Shown: positions 17,470 to 27,004, counted from the stretch's first letter. The stretch: DNA of 64,000 nucleotides from Cytobacillus firmus (GCF_023612095.1 NZ_CP086235.1:1995501-2059500), one strand, 5' to 3'. Notes: generated from the letters alone by a model not told the origin. Program-made: numbers and translations.

Positions 17470-17790
17470 TGCCGGTTTGCACCTGGCAAGGAGGTTCTGA
17501 CACAGAATGTGAGGAGAGCCCGTGTTGAGTCTGAAGAGGGGCAGGGTTCGGACACAGAATGCGTGGAAAGCGTGTGTTGAGTCGGAAGAAGGGCTAGGTT
17601 CTGACACAAAATGCGTGAAAAGCTCAGATTGAGTCGGAAGATGGGGTGGATTCGGACACAAAATGCGTGAAAAGTCCAAGTTGAGTCTGAAGAGGGGCTA
17701 GGTTCGGACAAAGAATGCGAGGAAGGTTTGGGTTGAGTCGGAATAAAGGCTGGGTTCAGCCACTGTATGAGAAAAGGCGGAAATCACTCT
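17470..17790 (+). repeat. Array B: 52-bp tandem repeats
   Basis: The TTC at the start of TTCnGACACA recurs at 17495, 17547, 17599, 17651, 17703 and 17755, a constant 52 bp. Units read GAGTCTGAA, 11 bases, TTCGGACACAGAATGCGTG. The arms GTCnGAA and TTCnGAC are again inverted repeats. The array lies in the gap between convergent genes (ends 17456 and 18007). The rest of that gap, 17790-18006, shows nothing I can name. Confidence 0.95.
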
Positions 17791-18006
17791 GAATCAGAAC
17801 TCAACTAATATAATTCTGAATAGGATGGGTATAGCCCAAAATAGTCCCTTCACGAAGCAATGCCTTGCTTAAAAACTGTATGCCTAAATGAGCGTCCACA
17901 GGTACAGATAGCGTGTTTCCCCTTAACCTTATCAAAGGAAAGGAGAACCGCTTCACTGTTTGTTTAATAAGGCTTAATGAATTTTTTATGATTCAAAATG
18001 TATGGA

Positions 18007-18936
18007 TTAAGCCCCTTTTTGCTGCAGACTAATGACATCCTCTTCTTTTTCTTTCATTGATAGGAATAGTACTCCTGCAATAATGAAAACTCCCCCAAGC
18101 AATTGATAGTTTCCGAAGGTTTCTTTTAGCCACAAGAAGGATATCAAAGCTGCTACAAGAGGCTCGATACTGGATAAAAGACTGGTTTCTGTTGGTGACA
18201 AATACTTCAAGCTCCCTATATATAACATGAATGAGAGGGTGCTGATCATAATGATGCCAACTAACATGGATAATGTACCACTAGTAAGGGCTCCTGCCAT
18301 GCTGGCAAAGCTGAATGATGGCATCAGTAAATATAGGAAGAATCCGCCGAGAAGCATACCCCACCCGATGATTGTCATCGTTCCCCAGGTCTTAATGAGA
18401 GAAACAGGCTGCAATGTGTAAAAGGCAAATCCGAGAGCTGTTAGAAACCCGATTAATAAAGCTTTATTCGATAAGAGAATTTGATCCAGGGATCCATTTG
18501 TAATGAGCAGAAAGATTCCTGATAGTGCAGTGACAATGGCAAGCAAATGGATTCTGGCTGGCCATCTTCTGGACTCAATGGCCACATATATCGTAATCAG
18601 TACCGGACCAGCAAATTGAAACAGGGTTGCTGTAACGGCATTGCTCACCTGAATGGTTTCAATGAAGGCATACTGCCCTCCAAGCATCCCCAAAACAGCA
18701 AAAAGAAGAAGCTGTATCCAGTGGCGTGGATATTTCCATATCGCAAATACATTTACTTTCCGGCATGATAGGAAAATGAGCGTGAAAATACCTGCCGTAA
18801 TCAATCTAATCACTAAATAATCGCTTGATGATAAGCGGGTTTCCTGAAAAAACCACTGCAGCATTGGACCTGATAATCCCCATAATGATGCTCCGCTTAT
18901 GATCATAGCCAATCCCAGTCTGCGTGAATTGCTCAT
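18007..18936 (-). CDS. EamA/DMT family exporter
   Basis: 309 residues with ten hydrophobic helices in two EamA halves, beginning GLAMIISGASLWGLSGPMLQWF and with the second half near residue 155. A charged tail follows (SMKEKEEDVISLQQKGA). Drug/metabolite transporters of this kind export amino acids or small metabolites by antiport. AAGGAG is ten bases before the ATG. It is divergent from a MocR-type regulator 101 bp away, an arrangement in which the regulator often controls the transporter, so export of an amino acid or vitamin B6-related compound is a reasonable inference. Confidence 0.85.
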   Translation of the reverse strand: MSNSRRLGLAMIISGASLWGLSGPMLQWFFQETRLSSSDYLVIRLITAGIFTLIFLSCRKVNVFAIWKYPRHWIQLLLFAVLGMLGGQYAFIETIQVSNAVTATLFQFAGPVLITIYVAIESRRWPARIHLLAIVTALSGIFLLITNGSLDQILLSNKALLIGFLTALGFAFYTLQPVSLIKTWGTMTIIGWGMLLGGFFLYLLMPSFSFASMAGALTSGTLSMLVGIIMISTLSFMLYIGSLKYLSPTETSLLSSIEPLVAALISFLWLKETFGNYQLLGGVFIIAGVLFLSMKEKEEDVISLQQKGA

Positions 18937-19037
18937 GTTGTGTGTCTCCTTACTGTTTTTATTATTATCATGTATTATAGATAATAACTGATATTGTTAA
19001 AAGGGTCAGATTTTTAATATTGAAGGGGGTCAGATTA

Positions 19038-20429
19038 ATGTCGGAGTTAACACCAAATCTAGACTTTACAAGCGGTGAGCCACTATATGTGCAATTATAT
19101 AAATATATTAAAAATGAAATTAAGACAGGCAATCTGACAGTAATGGCAAAGCTCCCTTCCAAAAGGAAATTTGCCAGATATCTTTTGGTCAGTGAGAACA
19201 CAATTGAATCTGCATATGAACAGCTTATGGCTGAAGGATACATCGAATCAAAGGCGCGCAAAGGATATTTTGTGTGTGAAGTTGAACAGAACCATTTTGC
19301 TTCAGAAAATGAAGAGCCTTTCGCTGAAGAGAAGCAGAATATAGAGGGTAAGTACCTCTATCATTTTACCCATTCCGGAGTGGATATTAGGACGTTCCCA
19401 TTTTCTGTGTTCCGGAAATTAACAAATCAAGTTCTGACAAAGGATAATGGAGAGGTTCTTTTGCTTGGCCATCCTCAAGGAGAGCTGGAGCTGCGGAACC
19501 AGATTGCGAAGTATCTTTATAAATCCAGGGGTGTAAACTGTTCCTCCAGCCAAATCATTCTTGGATCTGGAACCCAATATTTAATGAAAAATTTATTGGA
19601 GTTGCTGGATGGAAGTATTTTTGCTGTGGAAAATCCGGGATATCACCGCAAGCTCGTCATCTTTGAAAAAAGGATGGCCAATGTGAGGGACATTCCTCTC
19701 GATAAAGATGGACTTATATTATCAAAACTGAAAAAATCAGGAGCAAACATCGTCTTTGTCACCCCATCTCACCAATTCCCATGCGGAATGATTATGCCTA
19801 TTGCCAGAAGAATGCAGCTTTTAAAATGGGCCAAAGATAAGCCAGGCCGTTATATCATTGAAGATGATTATGACAGTGAATTCCGCTACTCAGGCAAGCC
19901 GATTCCTGCCCTGCAGGGGTTGGATAAGGATGAAAAAGTAATTTATATGGGCACATTCTCGAAAGCCCTGCTTCCCTCTCTAAGGATAAGTTATATGGTC
20001 CTTCCAAGGCCATTGCTAAAAATTTATCAGGAAGATTATTTCTTTTATGCGCAAACTGTTTCCCGGACAGATCAGGAGGTCTTGGTAAAATTTCTTCAGG
20101 AGGGTTACTGGGATAAGCATATCCAGAAAATGAGGGTCGTTTATCGTAAAAAACGCGACAGTCTCATGTCAGCTATTTCGAAGTATTTTCCACCTTGTGC
20201 TGAAGTAATTGGACAGGATTCAGGCTTGCACATCCTAGTCCGTCCGAATAATGCGATGACCGAACAAGAACTTATTAAGAAAGCTGCTGATGCAGGGATC
20301 AAAGTATATCCAGTATCGCAATTTGGAATGAATGACGGCCATACCATACTGCTGGGGTTTGCACTGATGACTGAGGAAGAGCTGGAAATGGCCGTGCGGC
20401 ATCTTTCGGACGCCTGGTATAGCAGTTGA
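19038..20429 (+). CDS. MocR/PdxR-type GntR regulator with aminotransferase domain
   Basis: 463 residues. Residues 10-75 form a GntR winged helix (PLYVQLYKYIKNEIKTGNL, KLPSKRKFARYLLVSENTIESAYEQL). Residues 110-460 are a fold-type I aminotransferase domain, with EDDYDSEFRY near 280 and the PLP-lysine motif GTFSKALLPSLRISY near 306. In this family PLP or an amino-acid adduct is the effector. AAGGGGGT lies seven bases before the ATG at 19038; an in-frame ATG at 19020 has no site. It is divergent from the DMT exporter, its probable target. Confidence 0.88.
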   Translation: MSELTPNLDFTSGEPLYVQLYKYIKNEIKTGNLTVMAKLPSKRKFARYLLVSENTIESAYEQLMAEGYIESKARKGYFVCEVEQNHFASENEEPFAEEKQNIEGKYLYHFTHSGVDIRTFPFSVFRKLTNQVLTKDNGEVLLLGHPQGELELRNQIAKYLYKSRGVNCSSSQIILGSGTQYLMKNLLELLDGSIFAVENPGYHRKLVIFEKRMANVRDIPLDKDGLILSKLKKSGANIVFVTPSHQFPCGMIMPIARRMQLLKWAKDKPGRYIIEDDYDSEFRYSGKPIPALQGLDKDEKVIYMGTFSKALLPSLRISYMVLPRPLLKIYQEDYFFYAQTVSRTDQEVLVKFLQEGYWDKHIQKMRVVYRKKRDSLMSAISKYFPPCAEVIGQDSGLHILVRPNNAMTEQELIKKAADAGIKVYPVSQFGMNDGHTILLGFALMTEEELEMAVRHLSDAWYSS

Positions 20430-20514
20430 AGCATTTCTGCAGCCGGCAGCTCCCTATCAATATAGTTATCAGAGGATAAGGCTGAGCCAGCGGCAGGTTT
20501 GGACGAAATTAGTG

Positions 20515-20975
20515 TGGTAGAGTCTGAACCCGAGTCAACTTCGGCCACAGAAAGGAGGAAAACCTGGATTTGAGTCCGAACCCGAGTCAACTTCGGATAC
20601 AAACAGCAGGAAAATCTGGAATTGAGTCCGAACCCGAGTCAACTTCGGATACAACGGCAGGAAAACCTGGATCAGAGTCCGAACCCGAGTCAACTTCGGA
20701 TACAACGGCAGGAAAACCTGGATCAGAGTCTGAACCCGAGTCTGAACCCGAGTCAACTTCGGACACAGACAGCAGGAAAACCTGGATCAGAGTCTGAACT
20801 TGAGTCAACTTCGGACACAGACAGCAGGAAAACCTGGGTCAGAGTCCGAACCCGAGTCAACTTCGGACACAGACAGCAGGAAAACCTGGATCAGAGTCAG
20901 AACCCGAGTCAACTTCGGACACAGAAAGCAGAAAAACGTAGATCTGAGTCAGAACCCGGTCCAGCTTCGGAACGA
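20515..20975 (+). repeat. Array C: 52-bp tandem repeats, nine units
   Basis: CTTCGG-type cores recur with AACTTCGG at 20537, 20589, 20641, 20692, 20755, 20807, 20859, 20911 and a variant at 20963. Steps are 52 or 51 bp except one of 63, where the 12-bp sequence TCTGAACCCGAG is duplicated inside a unit. The dyad is perfect here: GTCCGAA, 11 bases, TTCGGAC. It lies in the gap between convergent genes (ends 20429 and 20994). Six-frame translation gives repetitive pseudo-ORFs on both strands that I treat as artefacts. Confidence 0.96.
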
Positions 20976-20993
20976 ATTGTAAGATTACTAGTA

Positions 20994-22220
20994 TTAAGCA
21001 ATGGTTGAAGCGGTCTTTTTCTGTTTTTGGTCTCTTTCTTGCAAAACAAATTGATCACGCCCCGCCCCGATCCCGGAAATCGTAAAGATGGCAGTTATGA
21101 CCAAAAGCAAGGCCAGCGGAATGGTCCATGACTGGAACAGGTCATATAATGAGCCGATGAGAATCGGTCCAGCTGCGGCGAGAAGGTAGCCGACGGATTG
21201 CGCCATTCCTGAAAGACTGGCAGCCTGTTTCGCATTTTCAGCACGAAGTCCGATAAGGGTTAAGGAATGGCTGATCGCAGCGCCCAGCCCAATTCCGATT
21301 AAAACGATACTGATGTTTGTGATGATGCCATTAACATTTAAAAGCAGACCTGTAAGGCCGGCAAAAGTGAAAATGCCGATTCCAAGAGCAATCCCTTTTT
21401 GGTTAGGAAGCCGGGCGGCAAGAACAGGGATAATAAAATTAACAGGAAGTCCTGAAAACTGGAGAACCGTTACCATCCATCCAGCTTCGGCGATTTCCCG
21501 TCCCTGGCTATGAAGAATTTCAGGGAGCCAGGTAGTAGCGCTGAAATAGACCATTGATTGCAATCCCATAAACAGTGTGACCTGCCAGGCGATGGGAGAG
21601 GTCCACATGGAAGACTTTGGTGCAGAAACCGCAGATACTTCCGTTTTTTTCTTCGCCATTCTGAGCTGAGGAAGCCAGACAATGATGGCAATTATGATCA
21701 GGACGGCCCATGCTCCGAGCGAGAGCCTCCAGCCCACACCAAGACCCTCAGCAAGCGGGACACTGAAACCTGGCGCAAGTCCCGCACAAATTCCCATTGA
21801 AAATGTATAAATTCCTGTCAGGAGGCCAACCTTCTGCGGGAATTTTTCCTTGACCATTCCCGGAAGAAGGACATTGCAAAGACCTACCCCTAATCCTATT
21901 AAAATAGTTCCTATGTACAGCGGAGGCAGCATTCCTGCAGAACGTGCCACAATGCCGGCTCCTAAAATCGTTAACCCCAAAAGAATGCTCCATTCACTGC
22001 CAAGCCTTTGGGCGATCCTCGGCACAAAAGGGGAGAGCAGAGCGAAGGCGACGAGCGGCAAGGTGGTCAGAAGACCTGCTGCACCATTGGAAATTCCTGT
22101 CTCATCCCGTATAGCCCCAATCAATGGCCCGACGGATGTAATCGCTGGCCGTAAATTAAATGCCACAAAGATAATGCCAGCCATTAGTAAAAGGTTTTTT
22201 GATTCCATTTTTGCTCTCAA
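20994..22220 (-). CDS. MFS transporter, CynX/NimT type
   Basis: 408 residues with 12 helices. The opening LLMAGIIFVAFNLRPAITSVGPLIGAIRDETG is typical of the CynX/NimT (cyanate or 2-nitroimidazole) branch of the major facilitator superfamily, as in B. subtilis YycB. The start is TTG 22220, six bases after GGGAGGG; the open frame extends to 22298 without a site. The true substrate is not evident. It is divergent from the marR gene at 22483, with the candidate MarR operator at 22434 in the shared region. Confidence 0.85.
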   Translation of the reverse strand: MRAKMESKNLLLMAGIIFVAFNLRPAITSVGPLIGAIRDETGISNGAAGLLTTLPLVAFALLSPFVPRIAQRLGSEWSILLGLTILGAGIVARSAGMLPPLYIGTILIGLGVGLCNVLLPGMVKEKFPQKVGLLTGIYTFSMGICAGLAPGFSVPLAEGLGVGWRLSLGAWAVLIIIAIIVWLPQLRMAKKKTEVSAVSAPKSSMWTSPIAWQVTLFMGLQSMVYFSATTWLPEILHSQGREIAEAGWMVTVLQFSGLPVNFIIPVLAARLPNQKGIALGIGIFTFAGLTGLLLNVNGIITNISIVLIGIGLGAAISHSLTLIGLRAENAKQAASLSGMAQSVGYLLAAAGPILIGSLYDLFQSWTIPLALLLVITAIFTISGIGAGRDQFVLQERDQKQKKTASTIA

Positions 22221-22433
22221 TGCGGACCCTCCCTTAAAGGTAGAACTTTCGGATAACGAAAGACAATATTCAAAATAGTATAATAGTTTTTTAGACAAAA
22301 GTACATAGGTTTAAGTTTTACGGACATATTTTTTGAAGCTAATTTACACATTTTAAAATGGAGGAGCTTTTTTAAGGAGATTGCAAAATTTTTCCTGGAT
22401 GTAAAAGAAATCCAATGTTAACTAAAAATATAG

Positions 22434-22450
22434 TTGTAAATTACAAGTAA
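22434..22450 (+). promoter_or_regulatory. Candidate MarR operator 1
   Basis: TTGTAAATTACAAGTAA contains the palindrome TTGTAA-A-TTACAA and sits 33 bp before marR, next to a TATACT -10-like box. The same pattern recurs at 22952, before the flavoprotein gene. Confidence 0.55.
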
Positions 22451-22482
22451 TTAAACTATACTATAACCAAGAGGTGAAAATA

Positions 22483-22932
22483 ATGGAAAATCTTCGCAGT
22501 TTGTTTCAAGTAATGACGCGCCGTTTTGGCTTACTTAATAAAAATTGCTGCAGTGTAGGCGGTTGCGATATTTCCCTCATTCAAAGCCATATTCTTTATG
22601 AGATTGACAATCAGCATAATCCGTCCATGCAGCAGATTGCAGATTCGTTAGGGACGGATATTACAACTTTCAGCAGGCAGGTTCAATCTTTAGTGAAAAT
22701 GAACTTAGTTAAGAAAACGCCGGATCCTGCTGATAAGAGAATCAGTATTCTTTCGCTGACTGCTGAAGGAAAATATATTGCAGGTTCAATAGACCAGCAG
22801 ATGAATGCATTTTTACAAGAGGTTTTTTCACAAATGAATGAGTTTGAAAAAGAAACAGTCATCCGCTCAATTCATTTGTTAAATAATGCAATGGCAAAAT
22901 CCAATGCATGCTGTAAACCGTTTCAGGGGTAA
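22483..22932 (+). CDS. MarR family regulator with cysteine pairs
   Basis: 149 residues. The winged helix spans about 30-115: PSMQQIADSLGTDITTFSRQVQSLVKMNLV, then DPADKRISILSLT, the MarR wing. Unusual are NCCSVGGCD at 21-29 and a C-terminal NACCKP. Clustered thiols in a repressor beside arsenic genes suggest it senses trivalent arsenicals or another soft metal; this is inference. GAGGTG is seven bases before the ATG at 22483. The following ArsO-like gene shares a putative operator motif with the region upstream of this gene, so marR and arsO-like probably form one regulated unit. Confidence 0.82.
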   Translation: MENLRSLFQVMTRRFGLLNKNCCSVGGCDISLIQSHILYEIDNQHNPSMQQIADSLGTDITTFSRQVQSLVKMNLVKKTPDPADKRISILSLTAEGKYIAGSIDQQMNAFLQEVFSQMNEFEKETVIRSIHLLNNAMAKSNACCKPFQG

Positions 22933-22951
22933 ATGCCTCTGAGGTGAGTAC

Positions 22952-22968
22952 TTGTATTTTGCAAGTAA
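22952..22968 (+). promoter_or_regulatory. Candidate MarR operator 2
   Basis: TTGTATTTTGCAAGTAA differs from the site at 22434 at only three of 17 positions and keeps the dyad ACTTG/CAAGT. It lies 28 bp before the ArsO-like start, in the 63-bp gap after marR. Confidence 0.5.
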
Positions 22969-22995
22969 AATTTAATGGAGAAAAGGGGAGAAAGC

Positions 22996-24369
22996 ATGAC
23001 TAATCAGAATGATCTTGTAAAAGGATGCTGCACGCCTAAGAAAAGCGAATTAGAAAAGAATTCACAAAACAAGGGGAATGCAAGAGCGCTGCCTGTAGCT
23101 ATAATTGGCGCCGGACCGGTGGGACTGGCAGCTGCTGCACACCTGGCAAGCATGGGGCAATCATTTATTCTGCTCGAAGCGGGGAAACAAGCGGGAGCCA
23201 ATATTAAAAGCTGGGGACATATTCGATTATTCTCACCATGGCGATACAATATTGACAAAGCTGCTGCCAGTTTATTAAGCGCAAATGGCTGGGTAAAGCC
23301 GCAAATGGAAGCTTTGCCTACCGGGGAGGAACTTGTTGAACACTATCTAAAGCCACTGTCCAGTTTACCTGAAATAAAGCCTTTCATTCATCTGAATACG
23401 AAGGTTTTGTCAGTCGGCAGAAAAGATACGGATAAAATGAAAACGGCAAACCGGGACGATATACCTTTTGTTATTCATACTGAGCAGAATGGAGAGTACA
23501 AAACATTCGAATCGAGAGCAGTCATAGATGCTGCAGGTACCTGGGGAAATCCAAATCCGGCTTCATCAAGCGGAATTTGGCTGGCTGATGAGAGGGAACT
23601 GAAGGAAAAGATATTTTATGGAATACCCGATGTATTAGGGAGTGAGCAGCAGCGCTACCGGAATAAGCGCATTGCAGTTGTCGGCGGAGGCCATTCAGCG
23701 ATCAATGCCTTGCTGGATTTAGCCGAATTGAAAGAGTTCTATCCCGAAACGGAGATTCTATGGATTATGAGAAGAAATCAGGTTGAGGATGCTTACGGAG
23801 GAGAAGAAAAAGATGCACTTGAAGCAAGGGGCCGCCTCGGAAGCAAGATCCATCAATTGGTTGATAAAGGGCAAGTGGAGGCTGTTACTCCATTTCGTAT
23901 TCAGCTGGTCAAAGAGTCGGAAAGGGGAATCGAGTTAATAGGCAGCCAAAACGGGAAGCAGAGAAGCCTGGATGGAATCGATGAAATGATTGTCAATACA
24001 GGAAACCGTCCGGATTTTTCAATCATAAGTGAACTTCGTACTTCCATTGATTCTGCAACTGAAAGTGCTGGTTCATTGGCACCATTAATTGATCCAAATA
24101 TTCATAGCTGCGGAACGGTTCGTCCCCATGGAGAAAAGGAATTAAGACAGCCTGAGAAGAACTTTTATATTGTGGGTTCCAAAAGCTATGGCCGTGCTCC
24201 AACCTTTTTGATGGCGACAGGCTATGAGCAGGTTAGGTCTGTGGCTGCTTATTTGAGCGGTGATTTCACTGCTGCAGAAAAAGTGGAGCTGGACTTGCCC
24301 GAAACGGGTGTATGCAGCGTTAATATTAAAAGTTCAATTAAAGAGTCTGTATCATCTTGCTGCAATTGA
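22996..24369 (+). CDS. ArsO-like FAD/NAD(P)-dependent oxidoreductase
   Basis: 457 residues. FAD site IIGAGPVGLAAAAHL near residue 40; second nucleotide-binding site IAVVGGGHSAINALLDL near 235. The protein belongs to the flavin-dependent monooxygenase-like group called ArsO in arsenic operons. Two features are notable: CC near the N-terminus (KGCCTPKKS) and CC at the very end (SSCCN), possible As(III)-binding thiols. The reaction is unproven; oxidation or reduction of an organoarsenical is the usual suggestion. AAAGGGGAG precedes the ATG at 22996. It is downstream of the Cys-rich MarR and upstream of ArsN1. Confidence 0.75.
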   Translation: MTNQNDLVKGCCTPKKSELEKNSQNKGNARALPVAIIGAGPVGLAAAAHLASMGQSFILLEAGKQAGANIKSWGHIRLFSPWRYNIDKAAASLLSANGWVKPQMEALPTGEELVEHYLKPLSSLPEIKPFIHLNTKVLSVGRKDTDKMKTANRDDIPFVIHTEQNGEYKTFESRAVIDAAGTWGNPNPASSSGIWLADERELKEKIFYGIPDVLGSEQQRYRNKRIAVVGGGHSAINALLDLAELKEFYPETEILWIMRRNQVEDAYGGEEKDALEARGRLGSKIHQLVDKGQVEAVTPFRIQLVKESERGIELIGSQNGKQRSLDGIDEMIVNTGNRPDFSIISELRTSIDSATESAGSLAPLIDPNIHSCGTVRPHGEKELRQPEKNFYIVGSKSYGRAPTFLMATGYEQVRSVAAYLSGDFTAAEKVELDLPETGVCSVNIKSSIKESVSSCCN

Positions 24370-24408
24370 TTCGCTGCGCCTTAAAATGTAATTGAATAGG
24401 TGATAATA

Positions 24409-24621
24409 ATGACGATAAATCATGCTGGAGCTCTCAAAAAAGAATATTTTATATCCTATATGAAATTAATCATGAATGCTTTTGGGTGTTCTGTTGAGGA
24501 AGCAAAAGATAAAACATTTGAAAGGCTGTTTCGATTGCGGGAAAGTGAAATGGGGCAGGAGACGTATACACAATTTATTTTGGCTTATCGGGATTTAACA
24601 AATGAAACTGATGATGAATAG
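24409..24621 (+). CDS. Small helical protein in the arsenic island
   Basis: 70 residues, mainly helical and charged: KEYFISYMKLIMNAFGCSVEEAKDKTF, then ESEMGQETYTQFILAYRDL. One cysteine. AGGTG is near the ATG at 24409, and the gene follows the flavoprotein by 39 bp on the same strand. I do not recognise a family and see no metal motif. Confidence 0.5.
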   Translation: MTINHAGALKKEYFISYMKLIMNAFGCSVEEAKDKTFERLFRLRESEMGQETYTQFILAYRDLTNETDDE

Positions 24622-24686
24622 CTATGCGTCTATTAATGGGTAAAGGCTTAATATGGTAGACGCCGCTTTTATTGGAGGGACCTGCA

Positions 24687-25184
24687 ATGAGAAATGAGAT
24701 ATCTGTTCGTGAAGCCCGAGAGACAGATTTAGAGGCGATTGCCGAGATTTACAATCAGGGAATAGAAGATCGCATAGCTACATTGGAAACAGAGGCAAAA
24801 GATCTTTCCTATATGACAAAATGGTTTGATCAGCATCAAGGGCGATATTGTGTGCTTGCTGCAGAAAAAGGGGGTCAATTAATCGGCTGGGCTTCTCTGA
24901 ATCCGTACAGCAGCCGCTGTGCATACGATGGAGTGGCAGATCTATCAGTCTATGTCGCAAGGGAGTTCAGAGGCAAGGGGGCAGGTTGGAAGCTGCTTTC
25001 TACACTCGAAAAGAAAGCAAGAGAAAACAAGTTTCATAAGCTGGTTTTGTTTACTTTTCCATTTAATGGACTGGGACAGAGTCTGTATAAAAAAATGGGG
25101 TTTCGTGAAGTAGGTGTATTTCAAAACCAGGGTGTGCTGGACGGAGAATTTGTGGTCGTTATGGCTATGGAAAAACTTCTGTAA
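24687..25184 (+). CDS. arsN1: ArsN1-type N-acetyltransferase (arsinothricin/phosphinothricin)
   Basis: 165 residues of GNAT fold with the features of the ArsN1/phosphinothricin acetyltransferase group: IAEIYNQGIEDRIATLETE near residue 20, LIGWASLNPYSSRCAYDGVADLSVYV near 65-90, acetyl-CoA loop REFRGKGAGWKLL, and the tail GFREVGVFQNQGVLDGEFVVVMAMEKLL. ArsN1 enzymes acetylate the alpha-amine of the arsenic antibiotic arsinothricin. The related phosphinothricin cannot be excluded as substrate. GGAGG lies eight bases before the ATG at 24687. Neighbouring arsenic genes favour the arsinothricin reading. Confidence 0.75.
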   Translation: MRNEISVREARETDLEAIAEIYNQGIEDRIATLETEAKDLSYMTKWFDQHQGRYCVLAAEKGGQLIGWASLNPYSSRCAYDGVADLSVYVAREFRGKGAGWKLLSTLEKKARENKFHKLVLFTFPFNGLGQSLYKKMGFREVGVFQNQGVLDGEFVVVMAMEKLL

Positions 25185-25288
25185 ATATTGTGCTTGCGGC
25201 TAAAGTTTTTAGCCGTTTTTTGTGTGGTATGACGTTGAAAAAACAGCAGCTCACCCAAAAATAGATGCCATAGTTTCACAAAAAACCA

Positions 25289-25318
25289 TTTACTTATATA
25301 AGCAAATCATTATATATT
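25289..25318 (+). promoter_or_regulatory. Probable ars operon promoter/operator
   Basis: TTTACT and TATATT are separated by 18 bp, 32 bp upstream of the arsR start. The spacer contains the AT-rich imperfect dyad ATATAAGCAAATCATTATAT, which resembles ArsR/SmtB operators. Confidence 0.5.
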
Positions 25319-25349
25319 AATATACGTGCAAAGCGGAGGTGATGAGATC

Positions 25350-25694
25350 ATGATAGGATCCACAGTCGAAATCGGCAAGGCAGCATCCATTTTAAAATTA
25401 TTAGGCGATAAAACTCGGCTCACAATGGTGAAGCTATTAAATAACCATGATTGCTGTGTATGTGAATTTGTGGAGATATTTAAAATGAGCCAGCCAGCCA
25501 TTAGCCAGCATCTCCGGAAATTGAAAGATGCCGGTGTGGTCAGGGAAAACAGGAGGGGTCAGTGGATTATTTATTCATTGAATCAGGAAAGTGACTATTA
25601 CCCGCTGGTTCAGACTGTGCTTGATCACCTTCCAAGCCAGGATTATTTATTAACAGAATTGGAAGAACAGGGACTGCGAATTTCCTGTGAGTAA
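25350..25694 (+). CDS. arsR: ArsR arsenical-responsive repressor
   Basis: 114 residues. ArsR/SmtB winged helix: [18 protein letters not shown], then the metal site CCVCEF with Cys at 35, 36 and 38, then recognition helix [17 protein letters not shown] and the wing GQWIIYSLN. As(III) or Sb(III) binding at the thiols releases DNA in this family. The ATG at 25350 follows GGAGGTGATG. It heads arsR-arsB-arsC-hesB-like, a compact same-strand operon with gaps of 14, 16 and 23 bp. Confidence 0.9.
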   Translation: MIGSTVEIGKAASILKLLGDKTRLTMVKLLNNHDCCVCEFVEIFKMSQPAISQHLRKLKDAGVVRENRRGQWIIYSLNQESDYYPLVQTVLDHLPSQDYLLTELEEQGLRISCE

Positions 25695-25708
25695 GAGGGG
25701 GCAACACA

Positions 25709-27004
25709 TTGACTCAAATAATTTTAGCATCGGTGATTTTCTTAGTCACCCTCATATTAGTCATTTGGCAGCCAAAAGGCCTGTCCATAGGCTGGTCCGC
25801 ATGCGGCGGAGCAATCCTCGCCTTAATAGCCGGTGTGGTGGATTTCAATGATGTCATAGATGTTACATCCATTGTCTGGAATGCCACATTAACCTTTATT
25901 GCCATCATCATTATATCGCTGATTTTAGATGAAATCGGGTTTTTCGAATGGGCCGCTTTACATATGGCAAGAGCGGCAAAGGGCAGCGGAGTGAAGATGT
26001 TCATTTATGTTTCCATTTTGGGAGCGGTAGTCGCAGCATTCTTTGCGAATGATGGAGCGGCACTCATTCTCACGCCAATTGTCCTTGCGATGGTGCGAAA
26101 CCTCCAATTTGAAGAAAAATTGGTTTTTCCGTTTATTATCGCAAGCGGATTTATTGCGGATACAACGTCACTGCCATTGGTCGTCAGCAACCTGGTCAAT
26201 ATCGTCTCCGCTGATTTCTTTGGCATCGGCTTTGTGGAATATGCGTCCCGCATGATTATTCCGAACTTCTTTTCACTGGGTGCCAGCATTTTGGTTTTAT
26301 TCTTATTCTTTAGAAAAAGCATACCAAAGAATTATGATTTATCTCATTTGAAAAAACCAGCAGAAGCAGTAAAAGACAGCAAAATGTTCCGATTGTCATG
26401 GCTTGTTTTAGGTATCTTATTAATGGGCTACTTTGCCAGTGAGTGGATTGGTGTCCCAGTTTCATTCATCGCAGGCATTGTAACAGTGTTCTTTCTGTTC
26501 ATGGCGCGAAGAAGCCCTGCCGTGAATACACGCACTGTCATCAAGGGTGCACCATGGGCTATCGTTTTCTTTTCGATAGGCATGTATGTAGTGGTTTACG
26601 GACTTCGAAACGCTGGTCTTACAAATGTTTTGGCAGATGTAATTCAAATGACAGCTGACCAGGGACTATTTGCAGCAACAATTGGAATGGGATTCATTGC
26701 GGCCATCCTTTCTTCTGTCATGAACAATATGCCAACCGTGATGATTGACGCTCTGGCCATTGCTGAAACCGATACAAGCGGAATCATCCGTGAAGCCCTT
26801 ATCTATGCAAACGTGATTGGATCGGATCTAGGCCCGAAAATTACGCCGATTGGGTCCCTCGCAACTTTACTGTGGCTTCATGTCTTGTCCCTGAAGGGAG
26901 TAAAAATCTCATGGGGAACGTACTTTAAAACTGGGATCATCCTAACGATTCCAACACTGTTCATCACATTAACCGGATTGTACATTTGGCTAATGATTAT
27001 CTAA
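25709..27004 (+). CDS. arsB: ArsB arsenite efflux permease
   Basis: 431 residues with about 12 helices. Diagnostic ArsB stretches include [52 protein letters not shown] and [21 protein letters not shown], close to the E. coli ArsB pattern and unlike the Acr3 type found in the B. subtilis skin element. It exports arsenite or antimonite by proton antiport. It starts at TTG 25709 after AGAGGGGG. Confidence 0.93.
   Translation: MTQIILASVIFLVTLILVIWQPKGLSIGWSACGGAILALIAGVVDFNDVIDVTSIVWNATLTFIAIIIISLILDEIGFFEWAALHMARAAKGSGVKMFIYVSILGAVVAAFFANDGAALILTPIVLAMVRNLQFEEKLVFPFIIASGFIADTTSLPLVVSNLVNIVSADFFGIGFVEYASRMIIPNFFSLGASILVLFLFFRKSIPKNYDLSHLKKPAEAVKDSKMFRLSWLVLGILLMGYFASEWIGVPVSFIAGIVTVFFLFMARRSPAVNTRTVIKGAPWAIVFFSIGMYVVVYGLRNAGLTNVLADVIQMTADQGLFAATIGMGFIAAILSSVMNNMPTVMIDALAIAETDTSGIIREALIYANVIGSDLGPKITPIGSLATLLWLHVLSLKGVKISWGTYFKTGIILTIPTLFITLTGLYIWLMII

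Noticed and set aside
17376..17711. Minus-strand ORFs across array B
   Set aside because: Same reason: repeat-derived frames opposite a real gene and the array.
20515..21008. Several overlapping ORFs on both strands in array C with EPESTSDT- or VDSGSDS-like repeats
   Set aside because: They follow the repeat period with frame changes at each indel, exist on both strands, and lack ribosome sites.
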